From the NCBI GenBank assembly GCA_910584935.1, contig CAJUDU010000047.1, positions 1-18,729 of the forward strand: a stretch of 18,729 nucleotides of DNA, given 5' to 3'. Shown one piece after another: positions 1 through 8,641 of this stretch. The notes beneath the pieces were generated by a model that made no database searches, was not told the origin of the DNA, and worked only from the letters and a program-made list of their open reading frames with translations. The position numbers and the translations under genes are program-made. Position 1 is the first letter of the stretch. Every line of letters starts with the position of its first letter. The DNA comes from an uncultured Butyricicoccus sp. (GTDB taxonomy: Bacteria; Bacillota; Clostridia; Oscillospirales; Butyricicoccaceae).

Positions 1-48
1 GCGGATTCGGGACTTTCACCCGTTAGAACGTGCGCTCGCCGGGCGCAC
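1..48 (-). mobile_element. 5' end of a group II intron (class IIC-like), continues past the left edge
   Basis: Read on the minus strand from 48 downward, the sequence starts GTGCGCCCGG and soon reaches GGGTGAAAGTCCC. That is the conserved 5' end and early domain I of bacterial group II introns, and it closely resembles the start of class IIC introns such as those of Bacillus halodurans and Oceanobacillus iheyensis. Class IIC introns are known to insert just after terminator hairpins. Here the intron begins one base after the U-tract of the terminator at 50-88, which fits. The reverse transcriptase and the 3' end would lie outside the window, so completeness is unknown. The call rests on motif recall, not alignment. 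Confidence 0.72.
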
Positions 49-49
49 T

Positions 50-88
50 AAAAATGCGCCGGCGGGCTGTTAATCAGCCTGCCGGCGC
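50..88 (-). terminator. Rho-independent terminator of the hybrid kinase gene; intron insertion site
   Basis: Arms 56-69 and 75-88 pair over 14 bp with one G-U pair and a 5-nt loop. On the minus strand they are followed by five T. The hairpin starts 12 nt after the kinase stop codon. A T-rich run (92-97) on the other side may allow it to work for plus-strand transcripts as well. Confidence 0.85.
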
Positions 89-100
89 TTATTTTTTGAT

Positions 101-3100
101 TTAATGCAGGAATTTGCTCAGCACTTCCATAAACGCATTCATATCAAGCGGTTTGGATAAATGCGCATTCATGCCATTTTTCAGCGCTGCTTCTTTATCT
201 TCTTCCAGTGCATTGGCTGTCATCGCGATAATCGGCAAATTTTTGACATCTTTCCGAGGCAGGTTCCGAATTGTCCGGGTTGCCTCATAGCCATTCATGA
301 TGGGCATTTGTACATCCATCAGGATTGCGTCATAATAATTTTCTTCTACGTTTTCCATCATCACAACAGCATCTGTGCCATCCGGCGCGGTTTCCACAAG
401 GAACCCGACTTCTGTCAATATCACTTCCGCAATCTCACGGTTTAGCGCAATATCCTCTACCAGCAAAATACGTTTGCCGCTGAAATCCGCCGCTGTCCAA
501 GCAGGCGCTTCGTCTTTTTTGTCCAACAGATTATTGGCAGCCAGCAGCACGGCTTTCAAATCGGACATAAACAGCGGCTTTGCACAAAATGCTGTAACAC
601 CTGCTTCTTTTGCCTCCTGTTCGATATCTGACCAGTCATATGCAGTCAGGATGATAATCGGCGCATCCCCTCCAACAACGTTACGTATTTTCTTGGCCGT
701 TTCCTCGCCGCTCATCTCTGGCATCTGCCAATCGATGACATATATATGGTAGGAATCTCCTTCTTCATGCGCCATTTTTGCGCGGTAGACAGCTTCCCGC
801 CCAGATGTTGTCCATTCCGCCCGCATCCCCAAATGCTGGAGCATTTTGCTGACGCTGTTGCAAACATTCAGGTCATCATCGACAACCATTGCGCGCTGCC
901 CTGACAGTTCTTTTAGCTGTTCGGAATCCTTCTGGTTATCCTGGAGTTTCAAGGTGAGTTCTACCGTAAAGGTGCTGCCCAAACCGGGTTCACTTTCCAC
1001 GCTGATGGTGCCATTCATCATTTCAACGATGTTTTTGGTAATTGTCATGCCCAGCCCCGTACCTTGTATGCCCGAACGAGTCGCGCTGGCTTCCCGCTCG
1101 AACGGCTCGAAAATATGCTTGACAAACTCTTTGGACATCCCAATGCCATTGTCCTGGATGATAAAAGCATAATCCCCATAATCATGGCGAAAAGTTGCTT
1201 TTTGCATAATCTGAAAAGAAATTGTGCCGCCTGCTGGTGTATATTTGACCGCATTGCTCAGCAGGTTGATAAACACCTGGTTTAACTTGAGGGCATCGGC
1301 AATCACTTCTTCATTTGTCACCTCAAACGTATCAATAAAAAGTTCAAGCTGTTTGGCTTTGACCTGCGGCTGGATGATATCCACAAGGTTATGCATCAGT
1401 TCGGAAATATTGCATTCCTGCTCTTTAATCTGCACTTTGCCGCTTTCAATCCGGCTCATATCCAGGATATCATTAATCAGGCTCAGCAAATGGTTGCTGG
1501 AGGATAAAACCTTCTGCAAACAGTCGCGCACCTGCGTCTTGTTATCAATATGGCTGATTGCAATGGTGGTGAACCCGATGATTGCATTCATCGGTGTGCG
1601 GATATCATGCGACATATTGGATAAAAATGTGGTTTTGGCTTGGTTGGCGTGCTGCGCCTGCATCAGGGCATCCTGTAAGGTCTGGGTCTGTTCACGCTGG
1701 CGCTGCACTTGTTCGGTGATTTCCTTGGATACCACCATCACCATAACATCGCCTGTGCTGTAATCCGGCGTCATAATAAACGATTGCCGGACACACATCG
1801 GTGTGTTTTCAGAAGCCTTGCTCCAAAAATCAACATCAATTTCAGCTTCGCCCTGTTCAAAACACTTGCTTAAATATGCAACATTCACCTTTTCCGTATA
1901 TTCTTCCATGGATTCCGGCAGAACGAACTGCTTCCATTTTTCAAAGTATTCGGATGCCTTGCATGGCGCCTGCAAACCAGCCATTTCCAGCAACGATTCC
2001 GCACGCCCATCCATAAGCCGTGTGATATCATGTTCTACGTGATCCTGTGTGAGGTTAAATTCAAACGTACAGAACGAATTTGCTGTAATCGCAATGCGAT
2101 ACTGCCGTTCTTTGCGATCCATCAAATCCATTTGCTTGCGGTTCTGGAACTCACGCTGTTTCATCTCTGTGATATTCTGCCGCACATACAGGATACGGGT
2201 GACCTGCCCATTTTCCCGCCGGAGGCATACGGCAATCAAATGCTCCCAATCTTCTTTCCCATTTCGCAGCACATGGCACTCATAAGTAAATGTATCTTGA
2301 TCCGCAAGGATCTTTCGAATATTGTCAGCCGAGAACGTTTGCCGGAATTCTTCTTTTTCGCTTTCCCCGATGATATCCTGCGCATGAACCTGCATGATAT
2401 CATCATAGGCGCCTTCCATTGCCAAGCTGCTGTTCAGCGGCCGTATCCCTGCCATATACGAATATGTATTGTTTTCCAAATCCACTGTCAGATAGCGGGA
2501 AGAAAAAAGGGTATTTAATCCGCCCAGCACATAACCGAACTGCGTATTCTGCTTTTCAAGTGTTTTTCTCTTTCTCCAGTTGCGGAACAACAGGACAAAC
2601 ATATATACGACAAACAAGCAGATCAAAATCACCTGCAAAACCATACCGGTATGGTTTGCTTCCCGCAGCATCGCCTGTGTTACTTTCTTAGGGAATGCCT
2701 GCACAAGTATGTATTCGCTGTTCGGGATATGGAACACACATAAATTATCCGTTAAACTGCCTGGCGCACAGATATAGCCTGCACTCCCTGTGTCTTTTTT
2801 AATCATCTCCCAAATATGGCCGGCTGTTTCAGCGTCAATATTGCCGGATTGCAGCAACGCATCGGGCAGCGGCTGGTCAAAACTTTCATTGCTCGAACTG
2901 GCAATCACTTTCCCATCCTGCGCGCACAGGAACGCATCCACTGGTTCGCCAAAATAATCGACGGTCAGCATATCCCGCAGATAATCTTCCGCAAAATACA
3001 GCCCCAACAGCATCCCAATCACTTTATCATCGTTTTGCCGAATTGGGGAATAAAAAACGGTCATCGTCTGCCCAGTCATCCTGGACTTGAGCACTTCCAT

Positions 3101-3499
3101 ACCACTTTCGCCCTGCATCCCTTTGATAAAATAATCCCGGTCACTGCTGTCACTCGTTCTGCCATCGGACGCCAAATTCAGCCCATCCGCATTGGTGAAC
3201 CGAATCGCGTTAAAAGAAGCGTGTTCTTCCATCCCTTTCAGCAGCTCTGCTGTAATTTGTGCCTGTGTCTGGTTGGTACCCAGCAAATAGGCATAGTTAC
3301 GCATTCTCAATAACGCATTGCCAAACTCGCTTTCAATCCGCTGAGCAGTCTGCCTGGCGGAATCCATTGCATAATTTAGGTTTTGGTTTTCAATCCGCTG
3401 GCTATTTGCTGTGGCATACCATTGGAACAGCAAATAGATTGCTGCCAACAGGATGCAGGCGTATAATATATTTTTCCAGCTTTTCTTTGTTGCACGCAT
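101..3499 (-). CDS. Membrane hybrid sensor histidine kinase with dCache-like sensor, PAS region and two receiver domains
   Basis: A 1132-residue hybrid kinase. Membrane segments lie at about 10-30 and 284-306, enclosing an extracellular dCache-like sensor domain. Two PAS-like segments (about 335-445 and 465-595) lead into HisKA with SHDIRTP (phospho-acceptor His631). The ATPase domain shows the N box around Asn745-Asn749, DNGIGM at 783-788 and GTGLG at 813-817. Two receivers follow, with phospho-acceptors Asp923 (VIDWQMP) and Asp1062 (MDVQMP), each with a downstream K-P motif. No HPt or DNA-binding output domain is present. The protein probably senses a small extracellular ligand and feeds a phosphorelay; ligand and partner are unknown. 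The start is supported by GAAGGAGA about 6 nt upstream. It is transcribed alone between its own promoter and terminator. Confidence 0.93.
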   Translation of the reverse strand: MRATKKSWKNILYACILLAAIYLLFQWYATANSQRIENQNLNYAMDSARQTAQRIESEFGNALLRMRNYAYLLGTNQTQAQITAELLKGMEEHASFNAIRFTNADGLNLASDGRTSDSSDRDYFIKGMQGESGMEVLKSRMTGQTMTVFYSPIRQNDDKVIGMLLGLYFAEDYLRDMLTVDYFGEPVDAFLCAQDGKVIASSSNESFDQPLPDALLQSGNIDAETAGHIWEMIKKDTGSAGYICAPGSLTDNLCVFHIPNSEYILVQAFPKKVTQAMLREANHTGMVLQVILICLFVVYMFVLLFRNWRKRKTLEKQNTQFGYVLGGLNTLFSSRYLTVDLENNTYSYMAGIRPLNSSLAMEGAYDDIMQVHAQDIIGESEKEEFRQTFSADNIRKILADQDTFTYECHVLRNGKEDWEHLIAVCLRRENGQVTRILYVRQNITEMKQREFQNRKQMDLMDRKERQYRIAITANSFCTFEFNLTQDHVEHDITRLMDGRAESLLEMAGLQAPCKASEYFEKWKQFVLPESMEEYTEKVNVAYLSKCFEQGEAEIDVDFWSKASENTPMCVRQSFIMTPDYSTGDVMVMVVSKEITEQVQRQREQTQTLQDALMQAQHANQAKTTFLSNMSHDIRTPMNAIIGFTTIAISHIDNKTQVRDCLQKVLSSSNHLLSLINDILDMSRIESGKVQIKEQECNISELMHNLVDIIQPQVKAKQLELFIDTFEVTNEEVIADALKLNQVFINLLSNAVKYTPAGGTISFQIMQKATFRHDYGDYAFIIQDNGIGMSKEFVKHIFEPFEREASATRSGIQGTGLGMTITKNIVEMMNGTISVESEPGLGSTFTVELTLKLQDNQKDSEQLKELSGQRAMVVDDDLNVCNSVSKMLQHLGMRAEWTTSGREAVYRAKMAHEEGDSYHIYVIDWQMPEMSGEETAKKIRNVVGGDAPIIILTAYDWSDIEQEAKEAGVTAFCAKPLFMSDLKAVLLAANNLLDKKDEAPAWTAADFSGKRILLVEDIALNREIAEVILTEVGFLVETAPDGTDAVVMMENVEENYYDAILMDVQMPIMNGYEATRTIRNLPRKDVKNLPIIAMTANALEEDKEAALKNGMNAHLSKPLDMNAFMEVLSKFLH

Positions 3500-3564
3500 A
3501 GAAATCTCCTTCTATTCTCCTGCTTTTCATTTTGCCGCCAACTGATTTTGTGTGTGATACTTTT

Positions 3565-3592
3565 ATTATATCAGAAAACAAAAAAAGCGCAA
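3565..3592 (-). promoter_or_regulatory. Sigma-A-type promoter of the hybrid kinase gene
   Basis: The minus strand shows TATAAT (3565-3570) and TTGCGC (3587-3592), 16 nt apart. The -10 is perfect and the -35 weak. It lies about 65 nt upstream of the kinase start, with the ribosome site between. Confidence 0.6.
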
Positions 3593-3653
3593 TATGTGCA
3601 GTTTGCGGAAATGTACAGTAACAGGAAATCCGCGTTTTTTTGTTTGGCAACAT

Positions 3654-3689
3654 AAAAAAACAGCAAGCGGAATAAATGCTTGCTGTTTT
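3654..3689 (-). terminator. Rho-independent terminator of the repair operon, after the capA-like gene
   Basis: Perfect 12-bp arms (3657-3668 and 3678-3689) enclose a 9-nt loop. On the minus strand they are followed by seven T. The hairpin begins 7 nt after the stop codon of the CapA-like gene, so it ends the six-gene transcript. Together with the promoter it accounts for the intergenic 3500-3696. Confidence 0.85.
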
Positions 3690-3696
3690 CCTTGGT

Positions 3697-4956
3697 TTAT
3701 GCCGCAGGGCTGGGCAATGGCTCCCCAAAAATCGCATGGCAGTCCGCAATCGCCTGCTGTAATTTGGCTTCCAGCTTTGCGGAGGCATCGGCTGGCGGCT
3801 CGCTGGCATCCAATAGCTGAAAGCGCGTTGCCGCGCCGCTTTCCCTGTCCAGCATCAGCATTGGCGCATAATCATAGCCTGTGATGGTGGTTTTGCCTGT
3901 TGCCGGGTCTTTCATCAGGCTTAATGTCAAAACCGCTGTGGTGTCGGTATAACGGTCATTCTGCGCGGAAATAAAGTTGCCAAGTGAAAAACAGACGAAG
4001 CCTTGTTTTTCCTCGCCGTTTTCATCCAAACGGGTGCGAAGCTCCATAGGCTGGGGTACATGGGAATGTCCGCCTAAAATGATATCCACGCCATTTGAAA
4101 ACAACAGGCTGGCAATTTGCTCCTGATAATCATTCTGATGGGTTTGGTATTCAATGCCCCAATGAATCATCACCGCAATGAGGTCAGGGTTCATCGCTTT
4201 CGCTGTTGACAAGTCATATAATATCCTGTCAGTATCCGGCGTGGTACACGCGCCCATATAATCGGTATTGAACAGATTGACGGAATATCCCCTGTCCGCC
4301 GCAACCGGAATGCCATTGGTGCCATAGGTATAGCCTAAAAACGCAACCGATATACCGTTGATATCCACCAGCGCAACACCGCTGCTGGCGTCACGTTCTT
4401 CCTGGGTGCGGTAGGTGCCAACATGGCGGATGCCTTGTTCATCCAGCACATTGAGTGTGCGGCATAAGCCGTCATACCCGCGATCCATGCAATGGTTATT
4501 GGCTGTCAGCATCAGGTCAAAGCCCATTTCCTTGAGCGCAAGCGCCAATTCATCCGGCGTATTAAACGCCGGATAACCAGAATAATCGGGGCCGCCCGCA
4601 AAGGTTGTTTCCAGGTTTGCAACAGCATAATCCGCCCCTTCCACCCATTTGCGCGCACCAGACAGCATAACGGAATAATCATACCGCCCCTGGCTTTCAT
4701 CCCAAGCGTCACGGGTTTGCGGCATATGGCTCATGGTATCGCCGCAGACCGCCAGTGTCGCGGTAATGGGTTCAGGTTCAGGTTCAGGTTCAGGCTCCGG
4801 CTCGGGTTCCGGTTCAGTCGGCGCTTCCAACATACTTTCTGAAGGTTTCCAGTCTTGCCCGGCGGAACCCGCCGGTGGCTGCGCCTGTTTGCCGCACCCG
4901 TTAAACAGCAATGCGGCACAAAGCAAAAATAACAATGCCCATTTATTTTTTTTCAT
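3697..4956 (-). CDS. CapA-family lipoprotein (metallophosphatase fold), last gene of the repair operon
   Basis: The N-terminus MKKNKWALLFLL...LFNGC is a lipoprotein signal with Cys21 as the lipidated residue, so the protein sits on the outer face of the membrane. A Glu-Pro repeat linker (eight EP units) separates it from a CapA/PGA_cap domain. That domain has VCGDTMSH, TANNHCMDRG, MIHWGIEY, GGHSHVPQPMEL and FSLGNFIS, the Asp/His/Asn pattern of calcineurin-like metalloenzymes. CapA proteins are linked to poly-gamma-glutamate or capsule metabolism, but the substrate here is unknown. I chose ATG at 4956 (419 aa) over the TTG one codon upstream. The ATG overlaps the uvrA stop as TGATG, and GGAGGG sits 5 nt upstream. 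This coupling ties the gene to the repair operon; a functional link to repair is not evident. Confidence 0.88.
   Translation of the reverse strand: MKKNKWALLFLLCAALLFNGCGKQAQPPAGSAGQDWKPSESMLEAPTEPEPEPEPEPEPEPEPITATLAVCGDTMSHMPQTRDAWDESQGRYDYSVMLSGARKWVEGADYAVANLETTFAGGPDYSGYPAFNTPDELALALKEMGFDLMLTANNHCMDRGYDGLCRTLNVLDEQGIRHVGTYRTQEERDASSGVALVDINGISVAFLGYTYGTNGIPVAADRGYSVNLFNTDYMGACTTPDTDRILYDLSTAKAMNPDLIAVMIHWGIEYQTHQNDYQEQIASLLFSNGVDIILGGHSHVPQPMELRTRLDENGEEKQGFVCFSLGNFISAQNDRYTDTTAVLTLSLMKDPATGKTTITGYDYAPMLMLDRESGAATRFQLLDASEPPADASAKLEAKLQQAIADCHAIFGEPLPSPAA
4768..4815 (-). repeat. 6-bp tandem repeat encoding a Glu-Pro linker
   Basis: Eight units of GAACCN/GAGCCN encode (EP)8 between the lipoprotein anchor and the CapA domain. 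Adjacent units on one side are identical, so slippage could change the linker length by two residues at a time without a frameshift. Confidence 0.9.
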
Positions 4957-7796
4957 CAAATCCCTCCTGCCGTCTGCTGTGTCAGATATTTTTTGAGGTA
5001 TTGCCCAGTATAGGAAGTTTCACATCCAGCCACCGCTTCCGGTGTGCCGCAACATACGACCTCGCCGCCGCCATCGCCGCCCTCTGGGCCTAAATCAATG
5101 ATATAATCCGCAACTTTAATCACATCGAGGTTATGCTCAATGACCACAACTGTGTTCCCTTTTTCGACAAGCTGTTGCAGCACATCCACCAGCTTATGGA
5201 CATCCGCAATATGCAGCCCAGTGGTTGGTTCATCCAGGATATAGATTGTCCGTCCGGTTGACCGGCGGGATAATTCGGTTGCGAGTTTGACACGCTGCGC
5301 CTCACCGCCGGATAATGTTGTGGATGACTGCCCCAATTTGACATAGCCTAACCCGACATCCTGCATGGTTTGCAGGCGGCGCGCCAGTTTTGGCACATTT
5401 TCAAAGAAAATCACCGCTTCATCCACGGTCATATCCAACACTTCATAAATGTTTTTGCCCTTGTACCGCACTTCCAGCGTTTCACGGTTATACCGCTTGC
5501 CTTTGCACACATCACAAGGGACATAAATATCTGGTAAAAAGTGCATTTCAATTTTCAGCAGCCCATCACCGCTGCACGCTTCACAGCGCCCGCCTTTGAT
5601 GTTAAAAGAAAACCGTCCCGGGCCGTAACCGCGCGCTTTGGCATCGGCTGTTTGCGCAAATAATTCGCGGATATCGCCAAATAAGCCGGTATAAGTTGCC
5701 GGGTTAGAACGCGGTGTGCGCCCAATTGGGGATTGGTCAATCCCTACGACTTTATCCAGCGCATCCAGCCCCCGGATTTCCTTGTATGCGCCGGGACGGG
5801 TACGCGCGCCATTAAGCTGTGCCGCAAGATATTTGTATAAGATTTCATTGACAAATGAGGATTTGCCCGAACCAGATACGCCAGTGACACAAGTCAGCGT
5901 GCCCAGCGGTATGGTGAAATCCGTATGCTTGAGGTTATTTGCAGCGGCGCCTTTAATAATTAGTTTTTTGCCGCTGCCTTTGCGGCGTACCGGCGGCACA
6001 GGAATCCGTTTGCGCCCGGATAAATATGCCCCTGTCGCGGAAGCTTCACACGTAAGCAGCCCTTTGACGCCGCCTTCATAAATCACTTGCCCGCCATGCA
6101 CGCCAGCGCCGGGGCCAATATCCACAATATGGTCTGCCGCATACATCGTATCTTCGTCATGCTCCACCACAATGAGGGTGTTGCCCAAATCCCGCAGGCG
6201 TTTGAGGGTTGCCAGCAGTTTGTCATTATCGCGCTGGTGCAGCCCGATAGAAGGTTCATCCAAAATATAAAGTACACCCATCAGTGATGAACCAATTTGG
6301 GTTGCTAAGCGGATACGCTGAGCTTCTCCGCCGGACAATGTGCCGGAGGTACGAGATAAGGTTAAATACTCCAAACCAACCGACTGCAAAAACCCAAGCC
6401 TATCCAGGATTTCTTTGATAATCCGCCCGCCAATTTGCTGCTGCATTTCGGTAAGCTGCAAATTCTTCATAAAATCAATGGCTTTTACCACGGTTTTTTC
6501 CGCATATTCGGCAATATTCAGCCCGCCTACTGTGACGGCTAACACCTCTTTTTTCAGCCGCCGCCCATGGCAGTCCGGGCAGGGAATTTCACTCATACAT
6601 TCTTCAATTTCCCCGCGGGCATATTCGCTGGAGGTTTCTCGATAACGGCGTTCCAAATTGTTGACAACCCCTTCAAAAGGCTGTTCCATTTTGCCGCCCG
6701 AAAATTTGCTGACCGATAATGATAATTTTTCCCCTTTTGTGCCATACAGCAAAGCATCCAGAGCTTCGGGTGAAAAATCTTTGATGGGCGTATCAATGGT
6801 GAACCCATATTTTTTGCCCAGCGCATCGTAATACATCCGCGCTATCGTGCCAGGCTCCACATTGCCCCAGCCGCTTGCCTGCAATGCACCTTCTTTCAGC
6901 GATAAATTCCGGTTTGGGATCACCCGGTCTGGATCGATTCTCATCTGGATGCCTAACCCGGAACAAGTCGGACACGCGCCATAAGGGTTATTAAATGAAA
7001 ACATCCGTGGCGCTAATTCTTCAATGGATACGCCGCAATCCTCACAAGCATAATTTTGTGAAAAGGATAACGGTTCGCCGTCGATGATATCGGCGGTCAC
7101 TAGACCGCCGGATAAAGACAGCGCGGTTTCCACGGAATCGGTCAGCCGTCCATGGATATCCGGTTTCATGGCAATGCGGTCAACCACAATTTCAATCGTA
7201 TGCTTCTTGTTTTTTTCCAGCTTGATTTCTTCCGCCAAATCATAAATATTGCCGTCTATCCGCACCCGCACATAGCCGGATTTGCGTGCGCTTTCCAGCA
7301 CTTTGACGTGTTCCCCTTTGCGCCCGCGCACCACTGGCGCCAAAACTTGCAGCCGAGTTTTTTCAGGCAGCGCCATGAGCCTGTCCATGATTTGGTCAAT
7401 GGTCTGTTGATGGATTTCCTTGCCGCATACCGGGCAATGCGGGATGCCAACCCGTGCCCACAGCAAACGCAGATAATCATAAATTTCCGTCACTGTGCCA
7501 ACGGTGGAACGCGGATTGCGGGAAGTGGTTTTCTGGTCGATGGAAATCGCTGGGGATAATCCTTCGATATAATCGACATCGGGTTTTTCCATCTGCCCTA
7601 AGAACTGCCGCGCATAAGAAGATAATGATTCGACATACCGCCGCTGCCCTTCGGCATAAATGGTATCAAACGCAAGCGAGGATTTACCCGAACCCGATAA
7701 TCCGGTGAAAACCACCAGCTTATCCCGCGGGATTTTGATATCAATATCTTTCAGGTTATGTTCACGCGCACCTTTGACAAAAATATGGTCTTGCAT
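4956..7796 (-). CDS. uvrA: Excinuclease ABC subunit A (UvrA)
   Basis: The DNA damage-recognition ATPase of nucleotide excision repair, 946 residues, a normal length. It has two ABC modules. Walker A motifs are GLSGSGKS (32-39) and GVSGSGKS (639-646). ABC signatures LSGGEAQR lie at about 487 and 828. Walker B regions are YILDEPSIGLH (about 510) and YILDEPTTGLH (about 852). Two zinc sites are intact: C251/C254/C275/C278 and C738/C741/C761/C764. The insertion region between them carries an additional CPDC pair near 406. The start MQDHIFVKGAREHNLKD is typical of the family and follows AAGGAAGGA. The gene lies 41 nt after the flavodoxin/ferredoxin gene with no terminator between, and its stop overlaps the CapA-like start. 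It should load UvrB, encoded in the same operon. Confidence 0.98.
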   Translation of the reverse strand: MQDHIFVKGAREHNLKDIDIKIPRDKLVVFTGLSGSGKSSLAFDTIYAEGQRRYVESLSSYARQFLGQMEKPDVDYIEGLSPAISIDQKTTSRNPRSTVGTVTEIYDYLRLLWARVGIPHCPVCGKEIHQQTIDQIMDRLMALPEKTRLQVLAPVVRGRKGEHVKVLESARKSGYVRVRIDGNIYDLAEEIKLEKNKKHTIEIVVDRIAMKPDIHGRLTDSVETALSLSGGLVTADIIDGEPLSFSQNYACEDCGVSIEELAPRMFSFNNPYGACPTCSGLGIQMRIDPDRVIPNRNLSLKEGALQASGWGNVEPGTIARMYYDALGKKYGFTIDTPIKDFSPEALDALLYGTKGEKLSLSVSKFSGGKMEQPFEGVVNNLERRYRETSSEYARGEIEECMSEIPCPDCHGRRLKKEVLAVTVGGLNIAEYAEKTVVKAIDFMKNLQLTEMQQQIGGRIIKEILDRLGFLQSVGLEYLTLSRTSGTLSGGEAQRIRLATQIGSSLMGVLYILDEPSIGLHQRDNDKLLATLKRLRDLGNTLIVVEHDEDTMYAADHIVDIGPGAGVHGGQVIYEGGVKGLLTCEASATGAYLSGRKRIPVPPVRRKGSGKKLIIKGAAANNLKHTDFTIPLGTLTCVTGVSGSGKSSFVNEILYKYLAAQLNGARTRPGAYKEIRGLDALDKVVGIDQSPIGRTPRSNPATYTGLFGDIRELFAQTADAKARGYGPGRFSFNIKGGRCEACSGDGLLKIEMHFLPDIYVPCDVCKGKRYNRETLEVRYKGKNIYEVLDMTVDEAVIFFENVPKLARRLQTMQDVGLGYVKLGQSSTTLSGGEAQRVKLATELSRRSTGRTIYILDEPTTGLHIADVHKLVDVLQQLVEKGNTVVVIEHNLDVIKVADYIIDLGPEGGDGGGEVVCCGTPEAVAGCETSYTGQYLKKYLTQQTAGGI

Positions 7797-7837
7797 TGGG
7801 ATTCCTTCCTTTTTTCTAAAGCGGAGGTTTAATGGGT

Positions 7838-8641
7838 TTATAAAAATAGTGCCGGTTGTGCCCGGCGTGCATAGCCAAGCTCTAATTCTTCCTTATGATA
7901 TAAGTATCCCGAATCATCAAAATATTTTGCATCCTTGGGGCATTTTTTCTGGCAGGCACAGCATTTGATGCAAATGCCATGAATACTATCCGGCTGCTGC
8001 CGGTCAATTGACCCCATGGGACAAACCGTCGCGCAAATGCCGCAATGGTCGCATTTTTCCATATCGGTTTTAGGTTTGACTTTGAGGATATTCACCGGAT
8101 TGCCCGCACGGTCGCGCGGCGTATAATAGGGGCGGACTGGTGTTTGTCCCGCAACCGGAGCAGGTGTTTGAGGGTTGCCAGCGTCCAGCCGCGCCTTGAC
8201 CTGCATGGCAAAATCCTCTGCTATCTGCATATCCTGGGCATCCGGACGGCCCGCCGCAAGCGTGCGGGAAAAAGCATGTTCCCCGACAAAAGCCGCGCCC
8301 GCAATGGTATGGAACCCATTTGCTTCGAGGATATCACGCAGTTCTATCAGTGCATCGTCATAATCCCGGTTGCCAAACAATACAACCGGCACGGCAAGCG
8401 CGCCATTCCCTTGCACTGTGGCAAGGTATTTCAACAGCACATTAGGCACCCGCCCGGCGTAAACCGGCGTGCCAAATATCACGGCATCGCTTTCGGCAAA
8501 TACAATGCTTTGTTCCCGCGCCTGCGGCAAGGTAAAATCATGAATGGCAATCTTCTCTTGCCCGGCAATCGCCTGCGCAATGGCGCGGACAACCTTTTCT
8601 GTTGTGCCTGTTGCGCTCCAATACATCGCATGGATTTTCAC
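7838..8641 (-). CDS. EFR1-type flavodoxin/ferredoxin fusion protein
   Basis: 267 residues. The N-terminal flavodoxin-like domain (about 1-150) starts with MYWSATGTTEKV, an FMN phosphate-binding loop. It also has IFGTPVYAGRVP at about 55-66. The C-terminal part is a 2[4Fe-4S] ferredoxin with C197/C200/C203/C207P and C224/C227/C230/C234P. Such EFR1-family proteins are presumed electron carriers and are common in anaerobic Firmicutes; partners are not known. The start is GTG at 8641, which overlaps the stop of the zinc-ribbon gene as GTGA, with AAAGGAGG 8 nt upstream. The gene is embedded between uvrB and uvrA, so it should be co-expressed with excision repair. A role in repairing or protecting iron-sulfur chemistry under damage is only speculation. 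Confidence 0.9.
   Translation of the reverse strand: MKIHAMYWSATGTTEKVVRAIAQAIAGQEKIAIHDFTLPQAREQSIVFAESDAVIFGTPVYAGRVPNVLLKYLATVQGNGALAVPVVLFGNRDYDDALIELRDILEANGFHTIAGAAFVGEHAFSRTLAAGRPDAQDMQIAEDFAMQVKARLDAGNPQTPAPVAGQTPVRPYYTPRDRAGNPVNILKVKPKTDMEKCDHCGICATVCPMGSIDRQQPDSIHGICIKCCACQKKCPKDAKYFDDSGYLYHKEELELGYARRAQPALFL

Noticed and set aside
1224..1763. Plus-strand ORF of 179 codons opposite the histidine kinase
   Set aside because: It lies antisense to the conserved HisKA/ATPase domains and shows no domain of its own. The other long plus-strand frames over the kinase, capA, uvrA, uvrB and mcrB are rejected for the same reason.
4957..4959. TTG one codon upstream as the capA-like start
   Set aside because: The ATG at 4956 has better codon identity and spacing from GGAGGG, and forms a TGATG overlap with uvrA.
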